DNA from: Bryobacteraceae bacterium CoA2 C42
GTDB lineage: Bacteria > Acidobacteriota > Terriglobia > Bryobacterales > Bryobacteraceae
DNA: 42,958 nucleotides
Direction: 5' to 3'
Assembly: GCA_019931245.1 (NCBI GenBank)
Contig: JAINDL010000027.1
Coordinates: forward strand, 1-42,958
In this document: piece by piece, positions 1 through 9,343 of the stretch
Position numbering within the stretch: the stretch's first letter is position 1
Layout: the number at the start of each line of letters is the position of its first letter
Translations under genes and position numbers: made by a program
The notes under the pieces: generated by a model
What the model was told of the DNA's origin: nothing
The model's input: only the letters and a program-made list of their open reading frames with translations
The model's database searches: none

Positions 1-596
1 CGCTGAACAGGGCCATGGCAACCGTCGAGGCCCGGAATGCGAGTCACGTCGACACCGAATAGTTTGTAGGCCTCGTTGCGATGGTCAAACGTCAGCGAAC
101 CTGCGGTGCGCTTGGTTTTGCGTGCAGGCCGGTTTCCGGGCCGGGGCGGTGCTTGCTCCGGGTCCACGCAGGGCGCGAAGGTGGCGAGCAGAGATTCGAT
201 GTCGCGGTCGCAAGCGATGATTTGTTGGCGATAGCTTTCAAACATCTGGCGCGACTGCTTGAGCACGAACAGATGCTCGCGCCGCCAGTCGCCCACCAGC
301 GCTTGGCTAATGGTCTCGGTATCGGCGCGCACGTTTGGCTCGCGCAACAGCGCCATTTTGGCGGGATCCCGTTCCCCGGCGATGATCGCATCCACGATGG
401 CTAAGCCGGTGAGACCGGTGATGTCGCTCAGCACGTGATGAATCTGTAGATTCATTTGCGCGAGTGCCTTGTGCATATGCTGCAGGTGCTGGCTGGCCAT
501 GGCCACCAACTCGGCGCGTTAGCGCCAAACCGATCGGACAGCGCACACTGCCTGCTCGGGCCGGAAGGCGGCGCGCAACAGGCCCACCAAATGCAA
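1..596 (-). pseudogene. IS110-family transposase remnant, interrupted, runs off the window start
   Basis: Reading the minus strand from about 596 down gives a continuous match to the central part of IS110-family transposases. It opens with LLRAAFRPEQ, passes a TAA stop at 519-521, and goes on in the same frame with HLQHMHKALAQMNLQIHHV, SDITGLTGLAIVDAI and AGERDP, then GVDVTRIPGLD near position 25. These are the segments of the family between the DEDD catalytic half and the C-terminal helix-hairpin-helix/Ser part. The stop replaces one residue inside an otherwise aligned R-x-R-x-x-L stretch, so it is a nonsense mutation. The last codons before position 1 fit the family better after a one-base shift (VAMALFS), suggesting a second lesion. 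The N-terminal third is missing upstream of 596, so the element is dead. Its other end lies outside the window. Confidence 0.85.
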
Positions 597-660
597 CGTT
601 ACCTCTATCAGGTTGTGAAAAGTACTTTCACCTTCGAGCTGTCGAACAGGCTCGGCACAC

Positions 661-688
661 AAAGGAAACCCCCGGCCGGAGCCGGGGG
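661..688 (-). terminator. Rho-independent terminator after rplL
   Basis: On the minus strand an 8-bp perfect GC stem, CCCCCGGC/GCCGGGGG (681-688 and 669-676), has a 4-nt loop and is followed by TTTCCTTT. It begins 24 nt after the rplL stop codon and should end the secE-rplL transcript. Confidence 0.85.
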
Positions 689-711
689 TCGGGGAGAGGA
701 TCGAGACGAAA

Positions 712-1095
712 CTACTTGATCTCGACGGTTGCGCCTGCGTCGACCAGCTTCTTCTGAATGGTGGCAGCTTCTTCCTTGCTGACGCCTTCCTTGACGGCCT
801 TGGGAGCGCCATCGACGAGGTCTTTGGCCTCCTTGAGGCCGAGGCCGGAAACCACCTCGCGGACCGCTTTGATGACGTTGATCTTATTGGCGCCGGCCGA
901 GGTGAGGATGACGTTGAACTCGGTCTTCTCCTCCACGACGGGGGCAGCGGCGGCGGCACCACCGGCCGGGGCGGCGGCAACGGCGGCGGCGGCGGCCGAA
1001 ACGCCGAGCTTCTCTTCGAGCAGCTTCACCAGCTGGGAAGCCTCAAGAAGGGTAAGGCCCTGGATCTGCTCTGCGATTGCATTGATGTCTGCCAT
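712..1095 (-). CDS. rplL: 50S ribosomal protein L7/L12
   Basis: 127 aa, the usual length for L7/L12, the multi-copy stalk protein that recruits and activates translational GTPases such as EF-Tu and EF-G. The N-terminal dimerisation helices (about 1-32) are followed by an alanine/glycine-rich hinge (about 33-52) and the globular C-terminal domain, including [16 protein letters not shown] and [14 protein letters not shown]. An AGGAG ribosome binding site stands about 10 nt before the ATG. It is the last gene of the ribosomal run and is followed by a strong terminator. A 172-nt gap separates it from rplJ, longer than usual. It could hold a separate promoter or stoichiometry control, though no clear promoter is visible there. 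Confidence 0.98.
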   Translation of the reverse strand: MADINAIAEQIQGLTLLEASQLVKLLEEKLGVSAAAAAVAAAPAGGAAAAAPVVEEKTEFNVILTSAGANKINVIKAVREVVSGLGLKEAKDLVDGAPKAVKEGVSKEEAATIQKKLVDAGATVEIK

Positions 1096-1267
1096 GTTCG
1101 TAATGCTCCTAATTGAATTTCGGGAAGTGGATTGAGCTCACACCGGTAGAAGACAGCGGAGCGGAGTTTCGATTTACGCCGCGACGGCCGGAGAGGAGTG
1201 GGCGCGACAGAGATACTTTCGGGAGGATGGGGTCCGCCGACAGAAGCGAACGCCATCCGGAACTCAA

Positions 1268-1795
1268 CTAAGCCTGAAACTTGTTTTCCTTGACACCCTG
1301 ATCGATCACCACGGCGAGGTTGCGGCCGACGGCGTTGGTGACGGTGGCCACGCGCTGAGCGGGGGCCTGGATCAGGAACAGGAGCTTGGCGTAGATCTCT
1401 TCCTTGGCGGGGAGCGCGGCAAGCTCGGCAATCGACTTGACGTCGACCACGTTACCTTCAACGAGCCCAGCCTTAAAGCTGAAGGCCGGGACGGTCTTGG
1501 CGTAGCCGGTCAGGGCTTTGGCCAAGGCGACCACATCGCCCCTGGTGTAGGCGACAGCACTCATGCCGGCAAGGTTCTCAAACAGCGGTTCGCTCTTGAG
1601 ACCCTCGCTGGCCTTCCGCGCCAGATTGTTCTTGATGACCTTATAGCTACCGCCCGCGCCCTTGATCGTCTTGCGGAGGTTGTAATCCTGCGCCACGGTC
1701 ATCTTCTCGTAGCCGGTCAGGAAGATGTTCCCGGTCTGCTCGAACTCGCCACGCAGGAACGCCAGATCTTTGGTTTTATCTGCTTTCTTCTTCAT
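1268..1795 (-). CDS. rplJ: 50S ribosomal protein L10
   Basis: 175 aa, the normal size for L10, which anchors L7/L12 dimers to the large subunit through its C-terminal helix. The N-terminal RNA-binding domain is recognisable from FLTGYEKMTVAQ, the basic LRKTIKGAGGSYKVIKNNLA segment and the AVAYTRGDVVALAK region. The C-terminal part (from about residue 135) is a long helix suited to stalk binding. It starts only 12 nt after rplA, so there is no room for the long L10-binding leader that precedes rplJ in many bacteria. Confidence 0.97.
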   Translation of the reverse strand: MKKKADKTKDLAFLRGEFEQTGNIFLTGYEKMTVAQDYNLRKTIKGAGGSYKVIKNNLARKASEGLKSEPLFENLAGMSAVAYTRGDVVALAKALTGYAKTVPAFSFKAGLVEGNVVDVKSIAELAALPAKEEIYAKLLFLIQAPAQRVATVTNAVGRNLAVVIDQGVKENKFQA

Positions 1796-1807
1796 CGCCT
1801 CTTCCTC

Positions 1808-2521
1808 TTACGCCTGCGCCTTCACGGCATTCATTTCGGTCACGTCGAGCGGCACCCCGGGGCTCATCGTGGAGCAGAGCGTGACGCTGCGCACATACTT
1901 GCCCTTGGCAGCCGCGGGCTTGGCCTTGATGACCGCCTGGATGAGGGTGGTCGCATTGTCGACCAACTTTTCGTCCGAGAAGCTCACCTTGCCAAGAGGC
2001 GCGTGAATCACGCCGGTCTTATCGACGCGGAACTCCACTTTGCCGGCCTTGGTCTCTTCGATTGCCTGCTTGACATCCGTGGTGACGGTGCCGGTCTTCG
2101 GGTTCGGCATCAGACCGCGAGGGCCGAGGACCTTACCTAGTTTACCGACCGACCGCATCATGTCCGGCGTGGCGATCACGGCGTCATAATCGAGCCACTG
2201 CTCGGTCATAATCTTGTTGACCAGCTCTTCGCCGCCGACGAAATCGGCACCGGCTTCTTGCGCTTCGCGCACCTTATCACCGGAGGCGATCACCAGAATG
2301 CGCTTCGTTTTGCCGAGGCCGTGGGGGAGAACAACCGTTCCGCGGACCATCTGGTCGGCGTGCTTCGGGTCAACCCCGAGACGCATATGCACCTCGAGGG
2401 TCTCGTCAAACTTGGAGAATTTTATCTTCTTGACGAGCGGGACAGCCTCCGCGAGGGAGTAGGCGCGAGCCTCTACCTGCTTCGCGGCGGCAACGTACTT
2501 CTTGCCTTGCTTGTTTGCCAT
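1808..2521 (-). CDS. rplA: 50S ribosomal protein L1
   Basis: 237 aa protein of the L1 stalk, which moves deacylated tRNA out of the E site; in other bacteria it also represses its own operon. Family segments include [27 protein letters not shown], the signature [16 protein letters not shown] and [19 protein letters not shown]. The open frame extends further upstream, but MANKQGKK at 2521 is the family start; the extra upstream codons would not resemble any L1. It follows rplK after a 91-nt gap containing a small hairpin (CCTGC/GCAGG, 2551-2564). Confidence 0.97.
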   Translation of the reverse strand: MANKQGKKYVAAAKQVEARAYSLAEAVPLVKKIKFSKFDETLEVHMRLGVDPKHADQMVRGTVVLPHGLGKTKRILVIASGDKVREAQEAGADFVGGEELVNKIMTEQWLDYDAVIATPDMMRSVGKLGKVLGPRGLMPNPKTGTVTTDVKQAIEETKAGKVEFRVDKTGVIHAPLGKVSFSDEKLVDNATTLIQAVIKAKPAAAKGKYVRSVTLCSTMSPGVPLDVTEMNAVKAQA

Positions 2522-2612
2522 ATTGTGTTTGGTCCTAACGGCCGGGCCATCCTGCGGGAGCAGGTCCCGACCTCCCATGAAAGTTCAACTACTAAAAGAA
2601 TATCAGCCGGGA

Positions 2613-3041
2613 TTAGACGATGTCTACGCCCATGCTCTTGCAGGCGCCTTCGACCTGGGCAATGGCGGACTCGATGGTGAAGCTGTTGAGATCGGGCATC
2701 TTGATCTTGGCAATTTCAGCGATTTGCGCGCGGGTAATCTTACCGACCTTCACTTTGTTGGGAGTCGGAGAACCGCGTTCGAGCTTGATTGCCTTCTTGA
2801 TCAACACGGCCACGGGAGGGGTCTTCGTGATGAAAGTGAAGGAGCGGTCAGAATAGATGGTGATCACGACCGGGATGATGAGTCCGGCCTGTTCGGGAGA
2901 GGAGGTGCGGGCGTTGTAGGCCTTCACGAACTCCATGATGTTGACGCCCTGGGGACCAAGGGCGGTACCGACCGGAGGCGCGGGGGTCGCCTTGCCGGCA
3001 GGAATCTGCAGTTTTACCTGCCCAGTAACTTTCTTTGCCAT
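2613..3041 (-). CDS. rplK: 50S ribosomal protein L11
   Basis: 142 aa, the canonical length. L11 binds the GTPase-associated region of 23S rRNA and contacts elongation and release factors. The proline-rich N-terminal domain is clear ([20 protein letters not shown], residues about 10-29), followed by the C-terminal rRNA-binding domain with the [20 protein letters not shown] type of segment and a C-terminal GxAKSMGV-like end ([11 protein letters not shown]). It lies 20 nt downstream of nusG, the standard nusG-rplKA order. Confidence 0.98.
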   Translation of the reverse strand: MAKKVTGQVKLQIPAGKATPAPPVGTALGPQGVNIMEFVKAYNARTSSPEQAGLIIPVVITIYSDRSFTFITKTPPVAVLIKKAIKLERGSPTPNKVKVGKITRAQIAEIAKIKMPDLNSFTIESAIAQVEGACKSMGVDIV

Positions 3042-3061
3042 TTAAATGCTCTTTAGTAGGT

Positions 3062-3682
3062 TTATTGGATTTTTTCGACCTGTTCAAAGTCGAGTTCCAC
3101 CGGGGTTGAACGCCCGAAGATGGTCACCATCACCCGCAGCGTATTCTTATCTGCGTTGATTTCATCCACCTTTCCGGAGAAGTTCGTAAATGGACCTTCG
3201 GTGATACGGACCGTTTCGTTCCGCTCAAAGGTGAGCTTGGGCTTGGGACGGTCACCCACGTTGGACTGCCGATAAAGGATCGAGTTGACCTCGTCCGCGG
3301 TCAGCGGTACGGGGTTATTGCCACCACCGACAAAGCCGGTGACGCGGGGAGTATCCTTAACCGCGTGCCAAAGTTCGTCATCCATCTCCATCTCCACAAG
3401 CACATAGCCGGGATAGAGAAGGCGTTTGCTGGTTACTTTTTTACCGTTGCGAAATTCGAAAACCTCTTCGGTGGGAATCAGAATCTGCCCCAACCGTTCA
3501 TTGAAGCCAAAGGCGAGTGCGCGACCGCGCAATGACTCTGCTACTTTGTTTTCGAAGCCGGAGTAGGTGTGGATGATGTACCAATTCTTGGTGGTTGCCA
3601 AGTCCACTGGGGCACCGGAGGGAGCGGGGGACTCCGATGCGGACGGGGCGGGAGATTCCAATTCGAAGTCGTCTTCCGGCAT
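3062..3682 (-). CDS. nusG: Transcription termination/antitermination factor NusG
   Basis: 206 aa. NusG binds RNA polymerase and links it to Rho or to the leading ribosome. The NGN domain begins near residue 33 ([19 protein letters not shown]) and ends near 150; [22 protein letters not shown] lies inside it. A KOW motif follows ([18 protein letters not shown]). The first 30 residues are a low-complexity Ser/Pro/acidic extension not found in E. coli NusG. The ATG abuts the secE stop codon directly, so the two are translationally coupled. Confidence 0.97.
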   Translation of the reverse strand: MPEDDFELESPAPSASESPAPSGAPVDLATTKNWYIIHTYSGFENKVAESLRGRALAFGFNERLGQILIPTEEVFEFRNGKKVTSKRLLYPGYVLVEMEMDDELWHAVKDTPRVTGFVGGGNNPVPLTADEVNSILYRQSNVGDRPKPKLTFERNETVRITEGPFTNFSGKVDEINADKNTLRVMVTIFGRSTPVELDFEQVEKIQ

Positions 3683-3961
3683 CTATTTGCCCAAAACCTT
3701 GAATAACTGCGCGATACCCCGGCCGATCAGCGAATCGACCAAGGCAAAATAGGCGGCAAAGACGAACACGGAGGCGATGACGACGGCCGTCGTGGCCTTC
3801 ACCTGCTCCCAGTTCGGCCAAGTGACGCGACGCATCTCCAACTTCAAATCTTCGACATATGTTTTGGCAATTACCGGCCAGGCGGCGATGCCCGACCCAC
3901 CGCCGTTCTGTTCGGGAGTAACGCTCTTGGTACCCATAGTTAACTCGTTTGTGGCAGCCAT
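3683..3961 (-). CDS. secE: Preprotein translocase subunit SecE
   Basis: 92 aa, short single-pass SecE, the essential clamp around SecY. The conserved amphipathic helix reads EDLKLEMRRVTWPNWEQVKA, with the diagnostic RVTWP, followed by one membrane span (about residues 58-82: TAVVIASVFVFAAYFALVDSL). The preceding 35 residues are a poorly conserved polar tail. An alternative ATG eight codons in (position 3937) is possible; neither start has a strong ribosome binding site. It lies between tRNA-Trp and nusG, the classical order. Confidence 0.95.
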   Translation of the reverse strand: MAATNELTMGTKSVTPEQNGGGSGIAAWPVIAKTYVEDLKLEMRRVTWPNWEQVKATTAVVIASVFVFAAYFALVDSLIGRGIAQLFKVLGK

Positions 3962-3974
3962 ACTTTCGAGGGAG

Positions 3975-4048
3975 TGGCAGGGGCAGAGGGATTCGAACCC
4001 CCAAAGGCGGTTTTGGAGACCGCTGGTTTACCGTTAGCCTATGCCCCT
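3975..4048 (-). tRNA. tRNA-Trp (anticodon CCA)
   Basis: 74 nt including an encoded CCA (3975-3977). Acceptor stem AGGGGCA/TGCCCCT, discriminator G, anticodon loop CTCCAAA, T-loop GGTTCGAATC. It lies 7 nt after the rpmG stop and just before secE, so it is cut from a shared transcript. Confidence 0.97.
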
Positions 4049-4055
4049 AAAAAAA

Positions 4056-4205
4056 CTACTTTACCTCACGGTGCAGGGTGTGGCGACGAAGACGGGGCGA
4101 GTACTTCATGAGTTCGATGCGCTCGGTGGTCTTCTTCTTATTCTTTGTCGTCCAATAGTTAATGTCTTTGGTCTCGGTACACTGCAGTTTAATGATTTCG
4201 CGCAT
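4056..4205 (-). CDS. rpmG: 50S ribosomal protein L33
   Basis: 49 aa small basic ribosomal protein. The translation starts [12 protein letters not shown], continues [10 protein letters not shown] and [16 protein letters not shown], and matches the L33 family from end to end. The second L33-type zinc cysteines are absent (only one Cys, at residue 9), so it is the zinc-free form. It lies between the tuf terminator and tRNA-Trp, the widely conserved tuf-rpmG-trnW-secE order. A GGAG-like ribosome binding site (GGGAGTG) lies before the ATG. Confidence 0.96.
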   Translation of the reverse strand: MREIIKLQCTETKDINYWTTKNKKKTTERIELMKYSPRLRRHTLHREVK

Positions 4206-4228
4206 GGTGAAACACTCCCGATTTTCTG

Positions 4229-4234
4229 ATTATA
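4229..4234 (-). promoter_or_regulatory. Candidate -10 box for the rpmG-trnW-secE-nusG-rpl transcript
   Basis: A perfect TATAAT on the minus strand stands between the tuf hairpin and rpmG, 23 nt upstream of the rpmG ATG. No good -35 box is visible at 16-18 nt, because that space is taken by the hairpin. It may restart transcription after tuf. Confidence 0.45.
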
Positions 4235-4241
4235 CACGCGA

Positions 4242-4267
4242 AGGCCCCGGTCGCGGAACCGGGGCCT
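4242..4267 (-). terminator. Hairpin after tuf, probable terminator or attenuator
   Basis: A perfect 10-bp stem, AGGCCCCGGT/ACCGGGGCCT, with a 6-nt loop starts 27 nt after the tuf stop. No U-run follows on the minus strand, so termination may be partial, or the hairpin may protect or process the 3' end. Confidence 0.6.
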
Positions 4268-4294
4268 CGATGGCCGCCCTGCGGAGGCCTTTTC

Positions 4295-5482
<1,188 letters not shown>

Positions 5483-5511
5483 GGATTTTTCCTAACGGGA
5501 GGGAGAAGAAG

Positions 5512-5587
<76 letters not shown>

Positions 5588-5596
5588 TTAAATTGA

Positions 5597-5683
5597 TGGT
5601 GGACAGGGAAGGATTTGAACCTTCGTAGCCCGATGGGCGGCAGATTTACAGTCTGCTGCGATTGACCGCTCCGCCACCTGTCC
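5597..5683 (-). tRNA. tRNA-Tyr (anticodon GTA)
   Basis: 87 nt with encoded CCA and the long variable arm expected of bacterial tRNA-Tyr. Acceptor stem GGACAGG/CCTGTCC, anticodon loop CTGTAAA. Middle gene of the tRNA cluster. Confidence 0.97.
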
Positions 5684-5705
5684 ACATTGTTCCGGCTCAC
5701 AAAAC

Positions 5706-5781
5706 TGGAGCTGGCGGAGGGGATCGAACCCCCGACCCTCTGATTACAAATCAGATGCTCTACCAGCTGAGCTACGCCAGC
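5706..5781 (-). tRNA. tRNA-Thr (anticodon TGT)
   Basis: 76 nt with encoded CCA. Acceptor stem GCTGGCG/CGCCAGC, anticodon loop TTTGTAA, T-loop GTTCGATCC. First gene of the tRNA-tuf transcript. Confidence 0.97.
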
Positions 5782-5831
5782 GAACTTATCAGGCGCGCCT
5801 CGGATCGCTCCGGCAACGGCCAAACAGCTTG

Positions 5832-5859
5832 AGTATAGCAAAGATTTCGCCGTTGCCAA
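5832..5859 (-). promoter_or_regulatory. Sigma-70-type promoter of the tRNA-tuf operon
   Basis: On the minus strand TTGGCA (5854-5859) and TATACT (5832-5837) are separated by 16 nt, with the first tRNA starting 50 nt after the -10. The 9-mers GGCAACGGC (minus strand, overlapping the -35) and GCCGTTGCC (just after the -10) form an inverted repeat around the -10 (5812-5820 and 5849-5857). Confidence 0.75.
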
Positions 5860-5879
5860 ATCAGGAATGCAACTTTCTG

Positions 5880-6764
5880 TCATCCAGCGGCCGGCACGGG
5901 GTTGGCATTTTCCGGAACGACTTCGACGGCAACCGTAATGACCTGCTCACCGCCGCCGAGGGCCACCCCCTTGACCGGGGTGACGTCCGAGTAGTCCCGC
6001 CCCCAGGCGACGGTGACATGGTTGCCCGCCGGCATGACATCGTTGGTGGGATCAAAGTCAAACCACCCGCAGCCCGGGCAGAATATGGCGGCCCAGGCGT
6101 GGGAGGCCTCCGCGCCGATCGAGTTTGGTCCGCTGCGCAGATAGCCGCTTACGTAACGGGCGGCGAGGCCCAGAGAGCGCAGGCAGGCAATAAAAAAGTG
6201 TGCGAAATCCTGGCAGACGCCCTGTTTGGTCTTAAGCACTTCGCGGACGGGGGTAGTGACCGTCGTCGCCCGCTGGTCGTAGGTAAATGTGGTGAAGATC
6301 CGGTGCGAGAGGTCGAGAGCGGCCTCAAGCAGGGGGCGCCCGGGGGTAAAGCTCTTGGTGGCGAAGGCGGCGAACTCGGGGCCGAGCTGGATGAGCGGCG
6401 ATTCGAAGGTGAACTCGCAGGCGGCCAGGGTATCCGGGTTATCGCGGCGGCGCAGTTGGTCGCACACCTCCTGCCAGGGGGGCGAGATGCCGGCCAGGAG
6501 GGGGGCGTCAGAGGCCACTTCGACGACGCTACGGGCGGTAATCGTCAACGTCTCGTGCGGTTCGCTGAGGCAGAAAAAAGTGACCGGGTTGCCGAAGTAA
6601 TCGAGTCGTTCGTGGAGTTGGGCCGGCTGGGGCCGGATGAGGAGTTCGTGCTCGACGAGGCGCTGCCGGCTGGAGTGGCGCGGGGCCAGATGGACCTCGG
6701 TATGGCAGATCGACACCGGCTCGCTGTAGAGATACGTGGTCGTGTGGGTGGCGCGAAGGAGCAT
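5880..6764 (-). CDS. Transglutaminase-like cysteine peptidase family protein
   Basis: 294 aa, with no signal peptide, so probably cytoplasmic. The N-terminal part (about 1-80, with YLYSEPVSICHTEVHLAPR) is the bacterial transglutaminase-like N-terminal domain; the core follows. The catalytic triad can be placed at Cys184 (KQGVCQDFAHF), His222 (ASHAWAAIF) and Asp238 (WFDFDPTN). Such proteins act as peptidases or amide-forming enzymes on unknown substrates. The gene starts 5 nt after the ATP-grasp/alpha-E gene and is certainly cotranscribed. This partnership is repeatedly seen in bacteria and has been proposed to make and cleave a peptide-like tag. No HslV/Anbu-type peptidase gene is adjacent. 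Confidence 0.9.
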   Translation of the reverse strand: MLLRATHTTTYLYSEPVSICHTEVHLAPRHSSRQRLVEHELLIRPQPAQLHERLDYFGNPVTFFCLSEPHETLTITARSVVEVASDAPLLAGISPPWQEVCDQLRRRDNPDTLAACEFTFESPLIQLGPEFAAFATKSFTPGRPLLEAALDLSHRIFTTFTYDQRATTVTTPVREVLKTKQGVCQDFAHFFIACLRSLGLAARYVSGYLRSGPNSIGAEASHAWAAIFCPGCGWFDFDPTNDVMPAGNHVTVAWGRDYSDVTPVKGVALGGGEQVITVAVEVVPENANPVPAAG

Positions 6765-6769
6765 GGCGG

Positions 6770-9304
6770 CTAGGGGGCGGTGAGACGGTGGGAGGTGACG
6801 GCGTGGTTGAAGTAGGTCCGGGTGAGAATCTCGGATAACTGCCGGAAGTCGGCGGCCGCCTTGTGGAGGAACGCCTGTAGCGTTTCGGGCGCAGCGAGTT
6901 CATTGACTTCGGCCAGTTGCACGTTGGCCAGCAGGCGGAGCAGGAGGCGGGCTTCGGCGGGCCGGCGGATGCGGGACCGGCTCTCGGGCAGTTGTTCGAT
7001 GTGCTCGGCGAGGCGGGCCACTTGAAAGACGAGCGAACGCGGGTTGGCCTCGTCGATCAGAAGCAGGTCGAGCACGAGGTCGGTCTGCATGGAGGTTTGG
7101 TAGCGGGCGCGGTAGGTGAGGGTGCTGTCGGCGATTTCGAGAACGGCTTCGAGCTCCCCACGGGTGACGGTAGGGTCGCTGGCGAGGCCGTGGCGCAGGA
7201 GTTCGATCATCTGCAGCGACCGTTCGAGGCGGCGGCCGATGTCGAGGAAGCGCCAGCCTTCGCCGCGGGTCATGCTTTCGAGGGTCAGGCCGGAGAAGGC
7301 GGCCAGGGTGATGACGGTCTGATTGAGCAGGTCGAGGGCCGCGCTGAGGCGGAGCGCCTCGGGCGTCGGTTCGGCCGCAAACTGCTGGTCGAGGCGGGTG
7401 AGAATGCGCCAGGCGTCGGTGGAGATGCGATCGCGCATCGGCCAGACGACGGAATGGATGAGATGAATACTGTGGCCGAGGCTGCCGCGCCGGGCGCCGT
7501 CGTAGAGCAGGGCGAGGAGTTCGGATTCGAGCGGCTCGCGGCTGCGTTTGATGTAGCCCTGGTGGGAGAGGATGCGCGAACCGGCCTGCAGCCCGCTCGC
7601 CTGCGTTGGATCGCTCTCCTGGGTGAGGCGGGGCAGCATGGAACGCGTGACCCGTACCATGGCTTCCACGCGTTCGACATAGCGGCCGAGCCAGAACAGG
7701 TTATCGGCCACGCGGCTGGGCAGATCGAACGTGGCGCGGCTCACCGGCAGGCGATGGGAGGCGGGCGGCAGCAGGGTCAACTGCTCTTCGGCTTTGCTCC
7801 CGAGCACCCAGGTGTCTTTGCTGCCGCCGCCGCGCTGGACACTGACAACGAGGTTGTCGAGCGAGGGGGTGACACGGGTCAGTCCGCCGGGCATGACTTT
7901 GTAGTCGCCGGCGTGGGCGACGGCGTAGACGCGCACGACAACGTGGCGGGGCGCCAGTGTGCCATCCTCCCAGACGGGTACGGTGGAGAGCGCGACCTGC
8001 TCCTGAGCGACCCATTTGCCCGGTTCGGCCCGCATTTTGGAGACCAGTTGGCGACGTTCGGCCTCGGTGAGACGGGCGCCGAAGATCGGCTGATCGCCGG
8101 GCCGGGGGAAGACCGGTTTGACGACGAGGTTATGCAACTGGCTGGCGACGTAGGAGAGCGGACCTTCCTGCCCACACCACCAGGTGGCGACGGTGGGCAT
8201 CTTCAGTTCTTCGCCGAGCAATTGGCGGCACAGCGAGGGATAGAACGCCGAAGGCGCCGCCGATTCAACCAGACCGCTGCCGAGGGCGTTGGCGATGGCG
8301 ACGTTGCCGCAGCGCACGGCCTGGACGAGGCCGGGAATGCCCAGCATCGATTCGGGCCGCAGTTCGAGCGGGTCGCAGAAGCCGGCGTCCTGGCGGCGGA
8401 CGATGACATCGACGGGCAGCAGGCCGCCGAGGGTTTTCAGATAGACGTGGTTATCGCGAACGGTCAGGTCGCCGCCTTCAACAAGGGTGAAGCCGAGGTA
8501 GCGGGCGAGGAAGGCGTGTTCGAAATAGGTCTCGTTGTAGGGGCCGGGGGTGAGCAGGACGATGCGGGGGTTGTCGCGCTGGTTGGCTGCGAGCCCGGTG
8601 AGCGTTTCGCGGTAGGCCTGGAAGAAACCGGCCAGACGCTGCACATTCGAAGTTTTGAAGACATCGGGCAGGACGCGGGAGCAGACCAGTCGATTTTCGA
8701 GCGCGTAGCCGGCACCGGAGGGCGCCTGGGTGCGGTCGGCCAGAACCCACCAGTTGCCGTTGGGGGCGCGGGCGATGTCGGCGGAGTAGAGATGCAGAAA
8801 GGTGCCGCCGGGGACGGCGATCCCTTGGCAGGGGCGCAGGAAGCCGGGGTTGGGGTAGAGGAGTTCGGCGGGCAGTTGCCGGTCTTTTACCAGCCGCTGC
8901 GGGCCGTAGGCATCGGCCAGGATGCTGTTGAGCAGGCGGGCGCGTTGGGCGACGGCCGCCTCAATCGATCGCCATTCGCCCGGGTCCATAACCAGCGGCA
9001 CGGGGTCGAGCGGCCAGGGGCGATCGGTGCTTTGGGGATCGCCATAGACGTTGTAGGTGATGCCGTGGTCGTGGATGAGCCGCTGCCCCTCCTTCCACCG
9101 TTCGCGAAAGCCTCCTTCGCCGAGGCTGAGGATGGACTCGGTCAACCCGCGCCAGTGCGGGCGAATCTGGCCGGAGGGCTGCAACACCTCGTCGTAAAAG
9201 CCCTCTTCGGGCTGGTAACGCCAGGGGGAGGCGAGAGGATTCGGCTTGTCCGGGGAGGAGCGGATCATGAAAACGCGGTGACGTTCTTTTCCATGGTCCC
9301 ACAT
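6770..9304 (-). CDS. Fused circularly permuted ATP-grasp and alpha-E domain protein
   Basis: 844 aa. Residues about 25-520 are a circularly permuted ATP-grasp enzyme (DUF404/DUF407 type), recognised from YNVYGDPQSTDRPWPLDP, RLLNSILADAYGPQ, PNGNWWVLADRTQAPSGAGY and NPRIVLLTPGPYNETYFEHA. From about residue 530 (LPSRVADNLFWLGRYVERVE) to the end it is an alpha-E domain (DUF403), an all-helical protein usually encoded separately. The ATP-grasp part should form an amide or peptide bond using ATP; the substrate is unknown. The start at 9304 is preceded by a GGGCGGGAACA stretch; Met13 (9268) is an alternative. It is the first gene of a pair with the transglutaminase and is divergent from lipA. Confidence 0.9.
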   Translation of the reverse strand: MWDHGKERHRVFMIRSSPDKPNPLASPWRYQPEEGFYDEVLQPSGQIRPHWRGLTESILSLGEGGFRERWKEGQRLIHDHGITYNVYGDPQSTDRPWPLDPVPLVMDPGEWRSIEAAVAQRARLLNSILADAYGPQRLVKDRQLPAELLYPNPGFLRPCQGIAVPGGTFLHLYSADIARAPNGNWWVLADRTQAPSGAGYALENRLVCSRVLPDVFKTSNVQRLAGFFQAYRETLTGLAANQRDNPRIVLLTPGPYNETYFEHAFLARYLGFTLVEGGDLTVRDNHVYLKTLGGLLPVDVIVRRQDAGFCDPLELRPESMLGIPGLVQAVRCGNVAIANALGSGLVESAAPSAFYPSLCRQLLGEELKMPTVATWWCGQEGPLSYVASQLHNLVVKPVFPRPGDQPIFGARLTEAERRQLVSKMRAEPGKWVAQEQVALSTVPVWEDGTLAPRHVVVRVYAVAHAGDYKVMPGGLTRVTPSLDNLVVSVQRGGGSKDTWVLGSKAEEQLTLLPPASHRLPVSRATFDLPSRVADNLFWLGRYVERVEAMVRVTRSMLPRLTQESDPTQASGLQAGSRILSHQGYIKRSREPLESELLALLYDGARRGSLGHSIHLIHSVVWPMRDRISTDAWRILTRLDQQFAAEPTPEALRLSAALDLLNQTVITLAAFSGLTLESMTRGEGWRFLDIGRRLERSLQMIELLRHGLASDPTVTRGELEAVLEIADSTLTYRARYQTSMQTDLVLDLLLIDEANPRSLVFQVARLAEHIEQLPESRSRIRRPAEARLLLRLLANVQLAEVNELAAPETLQAFLHKAAADFRQLSEILTRTYFNHAVTSHRLTAP

Positions 9305-9329
9305 TGTTCCCGCCCTATTCTGCCTGCGC

Positions 9330-9335
9330 TATGCT
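9330..9335 (+). promoter_or_regulatory. Candidate -10 hexamer of lipA
   Basis: TATGCT stands 8 nt before the GTG start. No convincing -35 box is visible in the short gap to the divergent gene. If used, the mRNA leader would be only a few bases long, although a GAAGGA ribosome binding site overlaps this space. Confidence 0.3.
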
Positions 9336-9343
9336 GAAGGAAC

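Noticed and set aside
2551-2564. Hairpin CCTGC-GGGA-GCAGG between rplK and rplA as an L1 binding site
   Set aside because: Stem of only five pairs and no recognisable L1-site core; L1 sites are normally in the rplK leader. Not enough to call.
6917-9337. An 806-codon open frame on the plus strand
   Set aside because: Antisense shadow of the ATP-grasp/alpha-E gene; low-complexity Gly/Ala/Glu product.
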